Of a stretch of 33,558 nucleotides of DNA, positions 1 to 10,625 are shown piece after piece. Source of the stretch: Chromera velia (Eukaryota; Sar; Chromeraceae). The notes under the pieces were generated by a model that worked only from the letters and a program-made list of their open reading frames with translations, was not told the DNA's origin and searched no databases. Position numbers and translations under genes: made by a program. The stretch spans positions 65,565-99,122 of the forward strand of contig JAHBMJ010003752.1 of the NCBI GenBank assembly GCA_018398765.1. Direction: 5' to 3'. Position 1 is the stretch's first letter, and each line of letters starts with the position of its first letter.

Positions 1-11
1 GGGGGGGGGGG
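1..11. other. Poly-G run at the window start
   Basis: The window opens with an uninterrupted run of eleven G. At a sequence end this is most simply a contig-end or library artefact. It has no annotated function. Confidence 0.6.
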
Positions 12-37
12 ATCAGTGCGACCACCCGCGGTCGGCT

Positions 38-514
38 AGCCGGCGTGGGTCAATCGTAAAGTTCTCATTTTAGCCCTGGAAAGCGAAGCGGGGGGCACTT
101 ACAAAATAAAAATACCCCAGCCCATGAATGCACAGTGTCTTTCGCCAAAAAAAGGCCCCGGAAAGATCCCGTCCCAAATGGTCTAGAAAAGCATGCATAG
201 CCCCGGAAAGCGAAGCGGGGGGCACTTAGAAAACAGAAATACCCCAGCCTACGTGTACGCTGTCTTTCGGCAAAAACCCGGCCCCGAAAGGCTGAATTTG
301 GGCTATGCGTGCATCAGATGGGTTTCAGATTTCCACTTACCCCCGGGCTTTTTTCCTGGGGGAGGGGGGGTTCTGCGGTTTTTCCTGCGGGGGGGGGGGT
401 CGGCGTGCGTCAATCGTGAAGTTCTCATTTTTCTTGCTTTCCGGGGCCGTTCGCAAGCTTGCTTGCGTCAGATTCTTGCTTTCCGGGGCCGTTCGCAAGC
501 TTGCTTGCGTCAGA
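38..514. repeat. Dispersed and tandem repeats upstream of polyubiquitin
   Basis: Two near-identical blocks of about 50 bp occur at about 74-127 and 199-252; both start near CCCBGGAAAGCGAAGCGGGG and run into a tract containing ATACCCCAGCC. A second pair sits at about 48-75 and 399-430 (the GTCAATCGT..AAGTTCTCATTT motif). A 42-bp unit beginning CTTGCTTTCCGGGGCCG is then present twice in direct tandem (433-474 and 475-514). The GGGGC core recurs in both orientations. This could be promoter-proximal repeat DNA or a degraded mobile element; no coding potential is convincing. Confidence 0.7.
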
Positions 515-527
515 TGCAGGGCCCGCG

Positions 528-562
528 GCGGGCCGGGTCGCGTGACCGCGCGCGCGGCCCGC
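528..562. other. GC-rich inverted repeat (potential hairpin)
   Basis: An exact 8-bp inverted repeat, GCGGGCCG at 528-535 and CGGCCCGC at 555-562, surrounds a 19-nt CG-rich loop. It lies about 300 bp upstream of the ubiquitin start, in a CpG-dense stretch that may belong to the promoter region. A role in transcription is inference only. Confidence 0.45.
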
Positions 563-715
563 CGGACTGCATGCGCGCCGCGGCCAAAACACTGCCATGC
601 AAACCCGCACCCACTTCATATTAATTTCGGTCTCATTGCTTCTTCTCATTTTCTTTCTGCAGTCCTTTGCAGTCCTTCAGTTCGGCTCCAACTCTCCTCA
701 CTACTCCGCAGTTAA

Positions 716-2229
<1,514 letters not shown>

Positions 2230-3130
2230 AGGCTCGGCTGAAGGTCCGCATGAGATTTCTTTTTTTGCGTTTTCTTTTGGTCGTCATTCTTCTTGTCTCT
2301 TGCTTCTCTCCTTCGCTGATCTCCCGTGTTTTTTCCTTATCAGGTTTTCCTTTGCTGGCCGGTGTCCTGTGTGTTTTCCTTCTCAGATTTATTTGTTGTG
2401 CTTGGTGTTTAATGAGCTTTGTGCCCGCTTTCCCACGTCTGAGTCTTGGTGTTTGTGCGGCCGATCTCAATGCAGTGTGACCCTCTCTTTCAGTTGTCCT
2501 TCGTGTATCCTTTCGTCTTTGTTTCTGAATCTCTCATGCCTCTGCTTTCTTCTCCATCTTCTACCTCTGCGTTCAGGATTCTAAGGGTGCGTGCCGGCTG
2601 GCGTGACGCTAGGGCGTGACGTGGCAGCATGGAGAAAACTGGGGAGAAAAGCGGCCCACCTTGTTTACGGGACATGAGACAATGCGCCCAGCTCTCGTTT
2701 TTCATGATGAACCGAGGTGAACATGATGGAGTCATCTAGGGAATCATCCACCGGATGACAGGGAATTCTGGTGGATACTGGTAAACAACTTGCCAGTGTA
2801 CAGTGACGGGAGTAAACAGCAGCGAGCATGAAAACGTCATCGGTTTTACACACAGTTTATACATCTAGTACTGTCATCTACTATATACACGAATAACAGT
2901 TTAAATCGAACTATATCCTTGCAGTTCTAGTTGCAGTTTGTTGGTTATGACTGGTTACTTCTGATTACTTCTTATTTTAAGCTAGATTTTAAAGGAAAAA
3001 TTACTTGATAACTTGATAAGTAACAATAACTGGCTTAATAACTAAACCTAGAATTAAAAGGTACACCCTACATATACCCCCCTTTCTCTCTCCCGCTTGC
3101 TGTTCTTTATCTTTTTCAATTTGTTTCACC
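2230..3130. other. Intergenic: polyubiquitin 3' flank, then AT-rich DNA
   Basis: From 2230 to about 2590 the DNA is T-rich and probably contains the polyubiquitin 3' UTR, although no AATAAA-type signal is obvious. From about 2600 to 2850 it is unique, mixed-composition sequence. From about 2850 to 3070 it becomes strongly AT-rich, just before the reverse-transcriptase fragment. I see no gene here. Confidence 0.5.
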
Positions 3131-3491
3131 TTTTTTCTTTTTGGCCTGAATGCTGGAATGTATTGCGCATTGCTCCCGTCTCTAAGGGCCCGCCGAGTCT
3201 CGACTGTAATGAATGGCGCCCGATCCACATTGTGGGGCTTCTGGGTAAGATTTTTGCTTTATTGATGGACTCAAAGATCAGGAAAGAGGTGAAAATTGAC
3301 GAAAGGCAGCTCGGTTTCAGACAGGGGGTAGGGACAAGGGAGGCCTTCGCTGCTCTGTCTTTGTTAATTCTCAGCTCAAAAAAGAAGAAGAGCCCTCTGA
3401 TTGCCGCGTTTGTTGATTTCAGCAAAGCGTTTGATACAGTTCCTCAGGTCAAAATGTTAGAGAGGCTCAGGGAGGAAGGAGTAAGCCAAGC
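3130..3491 (+). pseudogene. Non-LTR retrotransposon reverse transcriptase, 5' fragment
   Basis: This is the N-terminal part of a reverse-transcriptase domain from a LINE-like element. The frame shows the early fingers motif (EWRPI, followed by an LLGKIFALL stretch), a GFRQGVGTREA block, and motif A with the catalytic Asp in FVDFSKAFD (Asp codon at 3415-3417). No endonuclease domain or upstream ORF is visible, so the element is 5'-truncated, as is common for LINEs. The frame runs straight into an inserted element at 3492 and resumes in the same frame at about 6168. Once one copy of the CCAAGC duplication is discounted, the two parts are contiguous. Confidence 0.9.
3486..3491. repeat. Left target-site duplication CCAAGC
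   Basis: This is the left copy of the 6-bp direct repeat that bounds the inserted element. Its partner is at 6162-6167. Confidence 0.8.
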
Positions 3492-3760
3492 CCTAGGCGT
3501 AGGACATCAAAATCAAATAATAAAACATAACGTCATTTTTTCTAGTTTTTTTTTTTAATATTTGATTTTGATTTTTTTTATTTTTGAAACTAGTTTTGAA
3601 TTAAACGATCAAGACCTAGGTCAAGTCATTTCAAAACACTAGTCAAGATGTAAGTTCTAACTGCTTTGATCTTTTTTATAAAAATCTACGAAACACTTTA
3701 TTTACAATTGTTTTCATTGAGATACATTGAGAGCAAAGATAATGACCTCAATCACAGCTT

Positions 3761-4414
3761 TTAGGCTTGGAGAACAGAATGAGGCTCTAGCACATCGTAG
3801 TGATCCCCTTCCACTTTCTGCTGCCAAAACAAAAAAATTTCTTTCTTCATCTCCTTTTTACCTAGGACACACAGTCTTCTGTACATATCAGTTTCTTTTC
3901 CAAAGACGTGAATCCGCACGTCCTTCATGAATGAGAAGCAAATCATTTCTACATACCCACCCCATACATGCCCTTCAATGAGGTGACCTTCCAGAGCACG
4001 GGCATATTTATCTATGTCAAGACTCCATCTGCTGGACAGGCCCTCGTCGGACAGAAGGCCGAGTCTCTTGACTTCGTCAGCACAACAGAGCGTAATCCAA
4101 CCTTCCTCCCCCCCGATCGGTGTGCCAAACACAAGGGTCTCAGCACTCCCCACTGTTTGAATAAAATTGGTGATCCCGGAAAGGTGAGACTCGCACGTCC
4201 CTCCAAATTTATGGGAGAAGCAATGATACAGACATCTTCCGTCCCCCAGCACTTTCGTAACAGGGGTTGTCAGAGGGAGAGAGGAAAGAGCGCAATCGCC
4301 CTCTTCCCCATTCTGCAGCTGAAGCGCGTAGTCGATCCACTTGGGGAGGGACAACTCAACTCCGTCAACTAACTGAGTCTCATCCCCTCCTGCGGCCCCT
4401 TCTCTTCCGAGTCA
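3761..4414 (-). pseudogene. OTU-family cysteine protease (deubiquitinase-like) in the transposon
   Basis: OTU proteases cleave ubiquitin chains. The frame encodes about 200 residues with OTU landmarks, numbered from the TTG codon at 4354: a GDGRC motif with Asp38 and catalytic Cys41 followed by LYHCFS; a WGG motif at 131-133 before a hydrophobic strand (IHVFG); and GDHYDVLEP with catalytic His185. The catalytic set therefore looks intact. The frame is open from just after a TGA at 4412-4414 to TAA at 3761-3763 and contains no ATG upstream of the domain. It lies in the same frame as the PIP-box ORF just upstream, separated only by TAG (4424-4426) and TGA (4412-4414). One longer ancestral protein, now broken by two nonsense changes, is the likely explanation. 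OTU domains also occur in some other eukaryotic transposons, for example certain Helitrons. Confidence 0.85.
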
Positions 4415-4423
4415 AAGTGCCCC

Positions 4424-4858
4424 CTATGGAGCGAAACTATCCGTCTTCTTTTCAGAGAGTCCAGGGCCAAAAAAGGTGAACATCGTTGTCTGTTTCTTCT
4501 GCCCCCTCTTCACTTCTGAATCGGTGTCTTTTTGTTTCTCACTTTCTCTCTCTGCACTCACTTTTGCTGCTTCCTCTTTCTTTTTTTTCTCTTCTTCTTC
4601 CATTTTCCTCTTTTTGGCTGCCTGCGTTGCAGCAGATTGAGGCCGACCCCGCCCCTTCTTTTGACTTCTGTCTGTGGTTTTGATCTTAGGATGCTCTCTT
4701 TTGCAATGGACAAACCATACATGCATGCTCCATGACTTGTCCTTTTCCTTTGTAAAGTGGTTTGGGGTTACCTGTTTTCCCTTCGTGTCACCATGACAAA
4801 CACAGACGAAACTGAATTTCTCTTTTCCATCGATCAAGGAAGCCATCAAGGAAGCCAT
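4424..4858 (-). pseudogene. Basic coiled protein with C-terminal PIP-box, N-terminal part of the OTU frame
   Basis: This 144-residue ORF is in the same frame as the downstream OTU domain. Residues 15-60 hold closely spaced Cys and His (FVCVCHG, then HVWFVHCKREH), which could bind zinc, but I do not recognise the family. Residues about 60-115 are highly charged and Lys/Glu-rich, probably coiled or disordered, and contain basic stretches such as KKRK. Residues 123-130 (QTTMFTFF) match the PCNA-interacting PIP-box, Q-x-x-(hydrophobic)-x-x-aromatic-aromatic. PIP-boxes tether proteins to the replication clamp and have been described in transposon proteins. ATG 4858 is the first Met after the upstream stop at about 4931. 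The frame ends at TAG 4424-4426. The function is inferred from the motif only. Confidence 0.6.
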
Positions 4859-5813
4859 AAATTCGGCTGCACAAATTGCTGGACGAATCCTCCAGAGGGC
4901 TTCTCCAGAATTTGTTTTTGCAACGAGACCTTACATTGCTCTGCATCTTAGGGGCTCAAGCAAGCCAGGTCAGCGTTGCAAACTCTATTCGGAAAAAGAT
5001 ACACTGTCTGAGCGAATTCGACTTGTTGCAGAGAAGGTTGATTGGTTGGAAATGTTGAAATTGCCAGACAAGACAGAATCAGACGTGTTGGCTTCTGAGT
5101 TGGTAAAGGAAACTATAGAGGAGGAAAAAGAAGAGGGAGGAGTGACAAAGCCAGGCGTCTCAAACGTTGATACTGCGTGTGCAGACTTTAAGAGATTGTA
5201 CACTTTCTGGCAAAACAGGGGCAAAGACGAGGAACTGAATGCAGAGCTGGACACGGCGTAAGGCTTTGACTCATCTGAGGTGAGTCACACTGTCAGCCCT
5301 GACGGCTGCCACATTTTTCGAGACAAGTTTTTCCGAATCTTGATTGAAGACAGCAGTAGCAAGCTTCGACCGATCACTGCTGTGTTAAAAGAAGAAATGA
5401 CAGCGCTTGAGAAAAAAAATCCTATTGTTGATGCTCTTGAGGCCAAAGGGCTTTGTTTGGACCGCGAACAGGCAAAGGGCAAGCGTGCAGCAGATGATGC
5501 TGGCAACATCATCAAGGAAAAGGGGTAGGTGTGGCTGCACACGATACACAAGTTGAAAAGAAGCAAGGAAGAGGTAGAGTATTATGAATTGGCGCAGGTA
5601 CAGGCAGTGTTCAGTGCTTCAGGAAGGCGGTTCACTGGTCCTGTTGCCCATGATCCCAAGTACAAAGACTGGATAGCACAGTACTTACGCGCACCTATGT
5701 TTGAGCGAAACACAGAGACTGCGACCTTTAGTCTTATGATCGAAGACAATGACAGGACGCGCTTTGGAAATATTTTCAGGGTCGCGAAGGTTTCAGAGTT
5801 CCAAAAAATGTGA
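4797..5813 (+). pseudogene. Unrecognised transposon protein, one frame with two in-frame stops
   Basis: A single reading frame opens after TGA 4794-4796 and runs about 338 codons to TGA 5811-5813. It is broken only by TAA (5259-5261) and TAG (5526-5528) and has no indel. The conceptual product is mostly helical and charged: an Ile/Ala-rich N-terminus, an acidic patch rich in EEEK around 5115-5140, and a C-terminal region with aromatic residues (YELAQ, DWIAQYLRAP, FGNIFRVAK). I recognise no family and no DDE or HUH motif. The first 60 codons overlap the divergent PIP-box ORF, so the two genes are head to head and may have shared a promoter near 4800-4930. This may be the mobility protein of the element, but that is a guess. 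Confidence 0.5.
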
Positions 5814-6161
5814 AAGGTAAAAATGAAGATGCCAGTGGGGAATCAAGGGTGGGTTGGTGGATGGGCAGAGGTGCCAATTAGAGTTATTAAAATTCTTGAA
5901 GAGGGAAATGCAAAAATTGTGTAAGTCAGCCTATCGTGTACAGACTAACTTCAAAATTTATCTCCATAAAAATCGATAAAATTGCTTTTAAAAGTCCTAA
6001 AATAATAAATTTGAATTTTTGAAGACGTTTTTAGATGACCGGAAGGTCCTAGTAGTAACCTATAGGTCAAATTGTACATTTTTTGTATTTAAATCATATC
6101 GTCATTTTTTTTTGTTTTGATTATTATTTTTGATTATTGTTTTTAATATCCTACACCTAGG

Positions 6162-6167
6162 CCAAGC
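6162..6167. repeat. Right target-site duplication CCAAGC
   Basis: This is the right copy of the 6-bp direct repeat. It is followed at once by the resumed reverse-transcriptase frame (residues ADVW..). Confidence 0.8.
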
Positions 6168-7803
6168 TGATGTTTGGATAATTCATTCGATGTATAGTCA
6201 GGTGAAGGCTTGGGTGGATGGGGCAACAGAATGCTTTCCAGAAGGCGGGGGAGTAAACAAGGCGATCCTCTCTCTCCTCTCCTCTTTCTTCTTTTCATTA
6301 ACAATCTACATAAGTCTGTCAGCTCCGATAATGAAAATAAGAATCAAAACTTGGCTAAGGGTACTGATAGAGAGACTCCTGTCAGACTGTCTGACGTTTT
6401 AATCGAAAGCATCGGATATGCTGACGACCTTGTTCTGTTTGCTCACAGTGCTTCAGACTTGCAAAAACGTCTGTCTTGCCTCAAGGACTATTGTAAGGAA
6501 CACGGCCTGAAGGTGAATTTAAAAAAGACAAAAGTTATGCGTCTCTCCTCCCCCCACCCCGACTCAGTGCCCCGGACCCCTTTTCTTTATGAAGGCAGAC
6601 CAGTGGAAGCGGTGAGTAAATATAAGTATTTGGGCAACTGGGTTTTTGAGGGTGGGGACCTTAGCAAGACAGTCGAAGCCCACATTGAGGCGGCAGAGAA
6701 GGCACTGGGGGCTGTGTTTGGTACTCTCTCTTCTCTGGGCTTTGTTTCTCCCTTTTCTAAAATTACTTTATTCAACTTTGAAGGCCCTCTAGCTGCCAGT
6801 CATACTGTATGGACTGGAAACGATCCCGCTGAGAAAGACAGATGTTGCCTGCCTTGATGCATTACAGTTACGTTTTGTTCGATGTTGTTTTGGTCTCTCT
6901 TATCACTCCTTTGTTTCGCCTTCCCTTCTCTCTCTCTCTCTCGAGCCATTCAGTTCTCTACTTGGTAAGTTGAGTGGGGGCTTCATTCAATGCATCAAAT
7001 CGATCGACCGTGCTCTACCCCGGGCAGTGTGGAATGAGTGCTTGGCTGGCTCGTGCGAACCCTTCGTTAAGATAGTAAAATGGCTGGCCGTTCGATTAGA
7101 TTACTCCCTTTTATAGCCTCCATTGCCAAGCATAGTGGGGGATAAGTTTAAAAGGAAGGGCAAAGGCAGAAGGAAAAGGGCGGCAAAAAGGATCATAGAG
7201 GGTGCCTGGCTGTTTGACTGGTTGAAAGAAGAAACTAGAAATGTTAGAGACAGAGACAGAATTTTCCCCCGCCTTGCGAATCTCTCCCCTTTCCAGTCAA
7301 AGAATCCGACCAGACAGCGTTTGGCCATGCACCTTCTGTATGAAAGGAAATGGCGTCCGAGAAGTGAAATGATAGAGTGCAGTGTTGAACCTCTGCCAAA
7401 GAGTCTGTTGCAGTCCTCTGCAAGCTTCTGTACGCTTTTCAGAGCTCTTACAGGGGGGGATATAGATAGAACCCAACCAGAACGGCTGTGCGATAAATGT
7501 TTGTCCCCCTCATGTGTGATCAAAGATGAGGTTCATGTCCTGACGGAGTGTAAGGACATAGAAAGGGAACGGAATAGGCTGAAAGAACTGTACAAAATTG
7601 CGAAGCAGAAAGCGCCCATTGATATAAGTCTTAGAATACAGATTGCACAACGCGTTGCAGGTGTAACCGGGAGGGGCACTTCTGATAATGAGAAGAAAAT
7701 GAAGGATATGGTGTTACTGTTGTGCACAATCCTGCTTAGAAGCGGCTCTAAAGCGCTAGCTGACTGTCTCAAGAAGGTCCATTCTGTTGATAAGGCAAGT
7801 TGA
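6168..7803 (+). pseudogene. Non-LTR retrotransposon reverse transcriptase, 3' part (frameshifted)
   Basis: This continues the LINE-like RT after the insertion. The frame reads ADVW.. to about 6245 and then shifts by one near a G-rich run. It next gives motif B (KQGDPLSPLLF, about 6260-6290) and motif C, YADD, at about 6416-6427 with the catalytic Asp pair, followed by a GLKVNLKKTKVM thumb block and a YKYLG motif. A second frameshift near 6810-6825 leads into a further open stretch ending in TAG at 7114-7116. The same frame then continues to TGA at 7801-7803. The last part has a C-x2-C..H-x4-C cluster (about 7488-7555), as seen at the C-terminus of many non-LTR ORF2 proteins. The element is dead: two frameshifts, one nonsense codon, one insertion. 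Confidence 0.88.
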
Positions 7804-7955
7804 GGCGAATCAATCCGATTGGCATGCAGGCTTCCTCATCCCCCACCCCATATAAATGTGTGCTCTGGGTTGTCCTCAAAGCCTTGCTAGTGGCTTGGGA
7901 TTTGGCGTCACTAAATCTAGGATTTAACCCTTAATCATCATCATCATCATCATAC
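7804..7955 (+). mobile_element. 3' UTR and (ATC)n tail of the non-LTR element
   Basis: About 130 bp of non-coding sequence follow the RT stop and end in an (ATC)n tract at 7934-7953. Many non-LTR elements end in a short tandem repeat instead of poly-A, so I take this as the 3' terminus. No clear target-site duplication was found because the 5' end is not defined. Confidence 0.6.
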
Positions 7956-8269
7956 AAGCATTGCATTATCACACAATTCATATTAGTTATCTAACCATGC
8001 ACATTCTAGCCTAGGCTCTAGCTAGGGTAGTGTTCAATTATAATTTTAATCATATCATTAAATACACCGTCCGCATAAGGGTTACGATGGGGGTATGTGA
8101 GGAAATTACAGATTATGACTTTTTTTGTTACGGTTTTATAATTGAAAATATAATATGAAATTTATAATAATAATAATATATATAGAGATCACGTCTAGCA
8201 AAACTGCTGGTAACTTAGGTGACTATGGGTGACTGACGGAAATGTTTTGGCAAGTAGCGGAAATGAATG
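7956..8269. other. AT-rich intergenic DNA
   Basis: This AT-rich stretch has short TA and TAA runs (for example around 8165-8185) and no convincing ORF. It separates the retrotransposon tail from the microsatellite block. Confidence 0.5.
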
Positions 8270-8301
8270 TACACACACACACACACATACACACATACAC
8301 A

Positions 8302-8341
<40 letters not shown>

Positions 8342-8385
8342 AACAGACAGATGGAGAGAGAAACAGACAGATGGAGAGAGACGCA
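8270..8385. repeat. Compound (CA)n-(GA)n microsatellite with a short tandem repeat
   Basis: A (CA)n tract at about 8270-8319 passes directly into (GA)n at about 8319-8341. A unit containing AAACAGACAGATGGAGAGAG then occurs twice. ORFs in both directions here are repeat artefacts. Confidence 0.9.
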
Positions 8386-8559
8386 AACTAGGATGCAAGC
8401 ACATACCCACAGAGATCGAGGCACATGCAGATCGACGCGCATATACGTGCACGCATACAGGCACACGCGGAATCCCGATATATGGATTGAGTGCAAAGTT
8501 ATCATTCATAAGCAGGTGGTTTGCTTTTAAGTGTAGTCTATTCCCTCCCCCGAGCCCCC

Positions 8560-9235
8560 TCTTGGGTTCCCGCCGATCAAATACCTAGCCACATGGTACC
8601 TACGACATGCGGGGAGTACCAGCACTTCGAAGCCTCCAACTAGAGCCCTCGAATCCAAACAATTTGAAAGAGAGAACAGAGTTTGATTCGCGAAGCAAAG
8701 TTCAATGCGCTCACTCACTCACAGAGGCCACCGGCAGTAAAGAAAACACCAACTACCAGAGATGATCGAGCAGGATACACCAACTACCAATAGACCAAGA
8801 ACCTGCGCTGCCGAAGCTCGCAGATTCTGCAACGAAATCAAGTCTTGCCTCAAGAAAGAAACACCGCAAGGTTCCCGCCCTAGGCCTCCCGTCGTTTCCC
8901 CTCCTACCATTCAGCGTCCGAAGAAACTCGCGACTTGGGAGGGCGTGGCTCAGCTCAGCTTGTCGTCCACTGGGACAGGGCTGTCGAATCGGCCCCGTCT
9001 CCCCCATGGGAGGCTGCAATGCAGCTGGAGAGAATCTCGATGCGGAGTAAGGGGGGGGCATCTGTCCAACCTGGTACACCCAAGGCGTAGAGGAGGCACC
9101 TGTCGCAAGCAGCAAGGCAGAAGGGATTCCGTGGATTGGATGTGATCTCTGTCCCGCAGTATCAGTTTGCCTAGAGAAGCCGTAGCCCCTTGAAGATGTT
9201 TGTAGATAGGTCTTGCCCCATTTGAAGGCCTCTAC
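8560..9235. other. Intergenic region without a recognisable gene
   Basis: ORFs are open on both strands (about 8762-9145 forward; a long reverse frame spans it). None shows a recognisable domain, splice pattern or start context. I see no supported gene here. Confidence 0.4.
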
Positions 9236-9430
9236 GTGCTCCCTGACGCGCATTTTACCTGCAAGTATTGTACCAAGGAAAAGCTGAATGGAATCACATT
9301 CAGCGAGCGTCCTACAAAATTTGAAAAGCAAAGAGCGGCGAACCATTGCACACAAGCCCTCAAACGAACATTCACCACCATGTATTCTGAAATGCTGAAA
9401 CAACAAAAGAGAGCTTCGAACGAATACTAA
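9236..9430 (+). CDS. Short ORF with a CxxC motif, possible zinc-finger remnant
   Basis: This 64-residue forward frame ends at TAA 9428-9430. Its start includes HFTCKYC followed about 30 residues later by NHC, a spacing reminiscent of BED-type fingers of hAT-like transposases, then a Lys-rich tail. There is no downstream transposase domain, and an overlapping reverse-strand frame is also open. It could be a transposase fragment or chance. Confidence 0.2.
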   Translation: MLPDAHFTCKYCTKEKLNGITFSERPTKFEKQRAANHCTQALKRTFTTMYSEMLKQQKRASNEY

Positions 9431-9494
9431 GTTTGTCCAATCCTCGCTCATCCCTTTGACCAACCGTCTGCAGTGTAGTGGAGGCTGCATGGAT

Positions 9495-10045
9495 ACACTG
9501 CATTCGATCTGACGCAGAAAGAAAGGGAGACTACATGGGTGCCTTGCATTCGATCTGACGCATGCATGCAGAAAGAAAGGGAGACTGCCAGTGGGTGTAT
9601 TGCAGCCGATCTGACGCAGAAAGAAAGGGAGACTATATGGGTGCCTTGCATTCGATCTGACGCATGCATGCAGAAAGAAAGGGAGACTGCCAGTGGGTGT
9701 ATTGCAGTCGATCTGACGCAGAAAGAAAGGGAGACTACATGGGTGCCTTGCATTCGATCTGACGCATGCATGCAGAAAGAAAGGGAGACTGCCAGTGGGT
9801 GTATTGCAGTCGATCTGACGCAGAAAGAAAGGGAGACTACATGGGTGCCTTGCATTCGATCTGACGCATGCATGCAGAAAGAAAGGGAGACTGCCAGTGG
9901 GTGTATTGCAGTCGATCTGACGCAGAAAGAAAGGGAGACTACATGGGTGCCTTGCATTCGATCTGACGCATGCATGCAGAAAGAAAGGGAGACTGCCAGT
10001 GGGTGTATTCCAGTCGATCTGACGCAGAGAGGAAAGGAGACTGGA
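9495..10045. repeat. 102-bp minisatellite built of two related 51-bp halves
   Basis: The string GCATGCATGCAGAAAGAAAG recurs at 102-bp spacing (about 9560, 9662, 9764, 9866, 9968), giving five near-identical units. Each unit is two diverged 51-bp halves that share GATCTGACGC and AGAAAGAAAGGGAGACT. Because 102 is a multiple of three, both strands stay open. The forward reading gives a 34-residue repeat with CIRSDACMQKERET and GCIAVDLTQKERET halves. Transcription is not shown. Confidence 0.92.
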
Positions 10046-10070
10046 CGTTTGGCATTCAAGCAAATTGAAT

Positions 10071-10200
10071 GCAAACGATGTGAGCCAGTGAGACGGAGAG
10101 AAAAGAAGCAATGCAAACGATGTGAGCCAGTGAGACGGAGAGAAAAGAAGCAATGCAAACGATGTGAGGCAGTGAGGAGTACGAGGAGAAAGGAAGCAAT
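10071..10200. repeat. 42-bp tandem repeat
   Basis: A 42-bp unit starting GCAAACGATGTGAGCCAGTG is present at 10071-10112 and 10113-10154, with a degenerate third copy from 10155. It is in frame with the 102-bp repeat and would encode a CKRCEPVRRREKKQ repeat, so one forward frame (about 9539-10279) spans both arrays. Confidence 0.85.
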
Positions 10201-10354
10201 GCAATTAAACGGTGGCATTGAGGCAGTGAGACGGGAGAGGATGCGATGCATGTGGCGAAGTGAAAAATTAATTAATTAATTCACCAATACAGAGACGCGG
10301 GGGCTTTAGGGCGCACCCCGCCTGACATCGCCTGACGGCTCGAAGGAGCAAAGC

Positions 10355-10362
10355 TATATATA
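10355..10362 (+). promoter_or_regulatory. TATA-like box
   Basis: TATATATA lies about 270 bp upstream of the proposed ATG at 10626. It would suit the core promoter of the UBZ-like/PPPDE gene, but no initiator or transcript evidence is available. Confidence 0.3.
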
Positions 10363-10625
10363 GGGCCAATTAAGGCAAGATTGAGATCCATGATCGCCAT
10401 GCATTCCACGCCTTAAAGAGACTAGCTTCATCGCAATAACGTGTGACAACATCCGAGGGCTGTCATGTCAGATCAGCGTGATCAGGTGAACCAACTTCTC
10501 GTTAGATGCTGTGGAATTCCCCTCAAGCCGCCCAAGAAGAGTTTCCATTTTCGGATTCGCGATGGATTCAGTCAGACATTAGCTGTTGGTGTGTCCGACT
10601 CGATCGATCAAGTGTTGTTTCAAAG

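Larger units (their letters stand above)
3492..6161. mobile_element. 2.67-kb DNA-transposon-like insertion with TIRs and 6-bp TSD
   Basis: The ends form an imperfect terminal inverted repeat: the left end reads CCTAGGCGTAGGACAT and the complement of the right end CCTAGGTGTAGGATAT, each followed by an A-rich tract. CCAAGC flanks it directly on both sides (3486-3491 and 6162-6167), a 6-bp target-site duplication; 7 bp is possible if the shared G is counted. The insertion sits inside a reverse-transcriptase frame that is continuous across the empty site, which proves it is an insertion. About 250 bp on the left and 350 bp on the right are AT-rich and non-coding. The centre holds two opposed gene relics. 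I recognise no transposase motif, so I cannot assign a superfamily; 6-7 bp TSDs are known for few groups, Dada among them. Confidence 0.85.

Noticed and set aside
5259-5280. A 22-nt GT-AG intron in the forward transposon gene
   Set aside because: Removal of 22 nt would shift the frame, while the sequence on both sides is already in the same frame.
4797-5813. Ciliate-like reassigned stop codons
   Set aside because: Polyubiquitin, the PPPDE gene and THADA all use ordinary stops, and the neighbouring OTU frame also has an internal TGA, so point-mutation decay is simpler.
8270-8520. ORFs rich in HTHTHT, RERERE or CVCVCV
   Set aside because: They are translations of CA/GA microsatellites.
9495-10045. 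CRISPR-like array
   Set aside because: The repeats are contiguous 102-bp units without unique spacers and the genome is eukaryotic.
8753-10251. Two long reverse-strand ORFs of 483 and 267 codons
   Set aside because: Most of their length is the 102-bp minisatellite read backwards; no domain, start context or splicing supports a gene.
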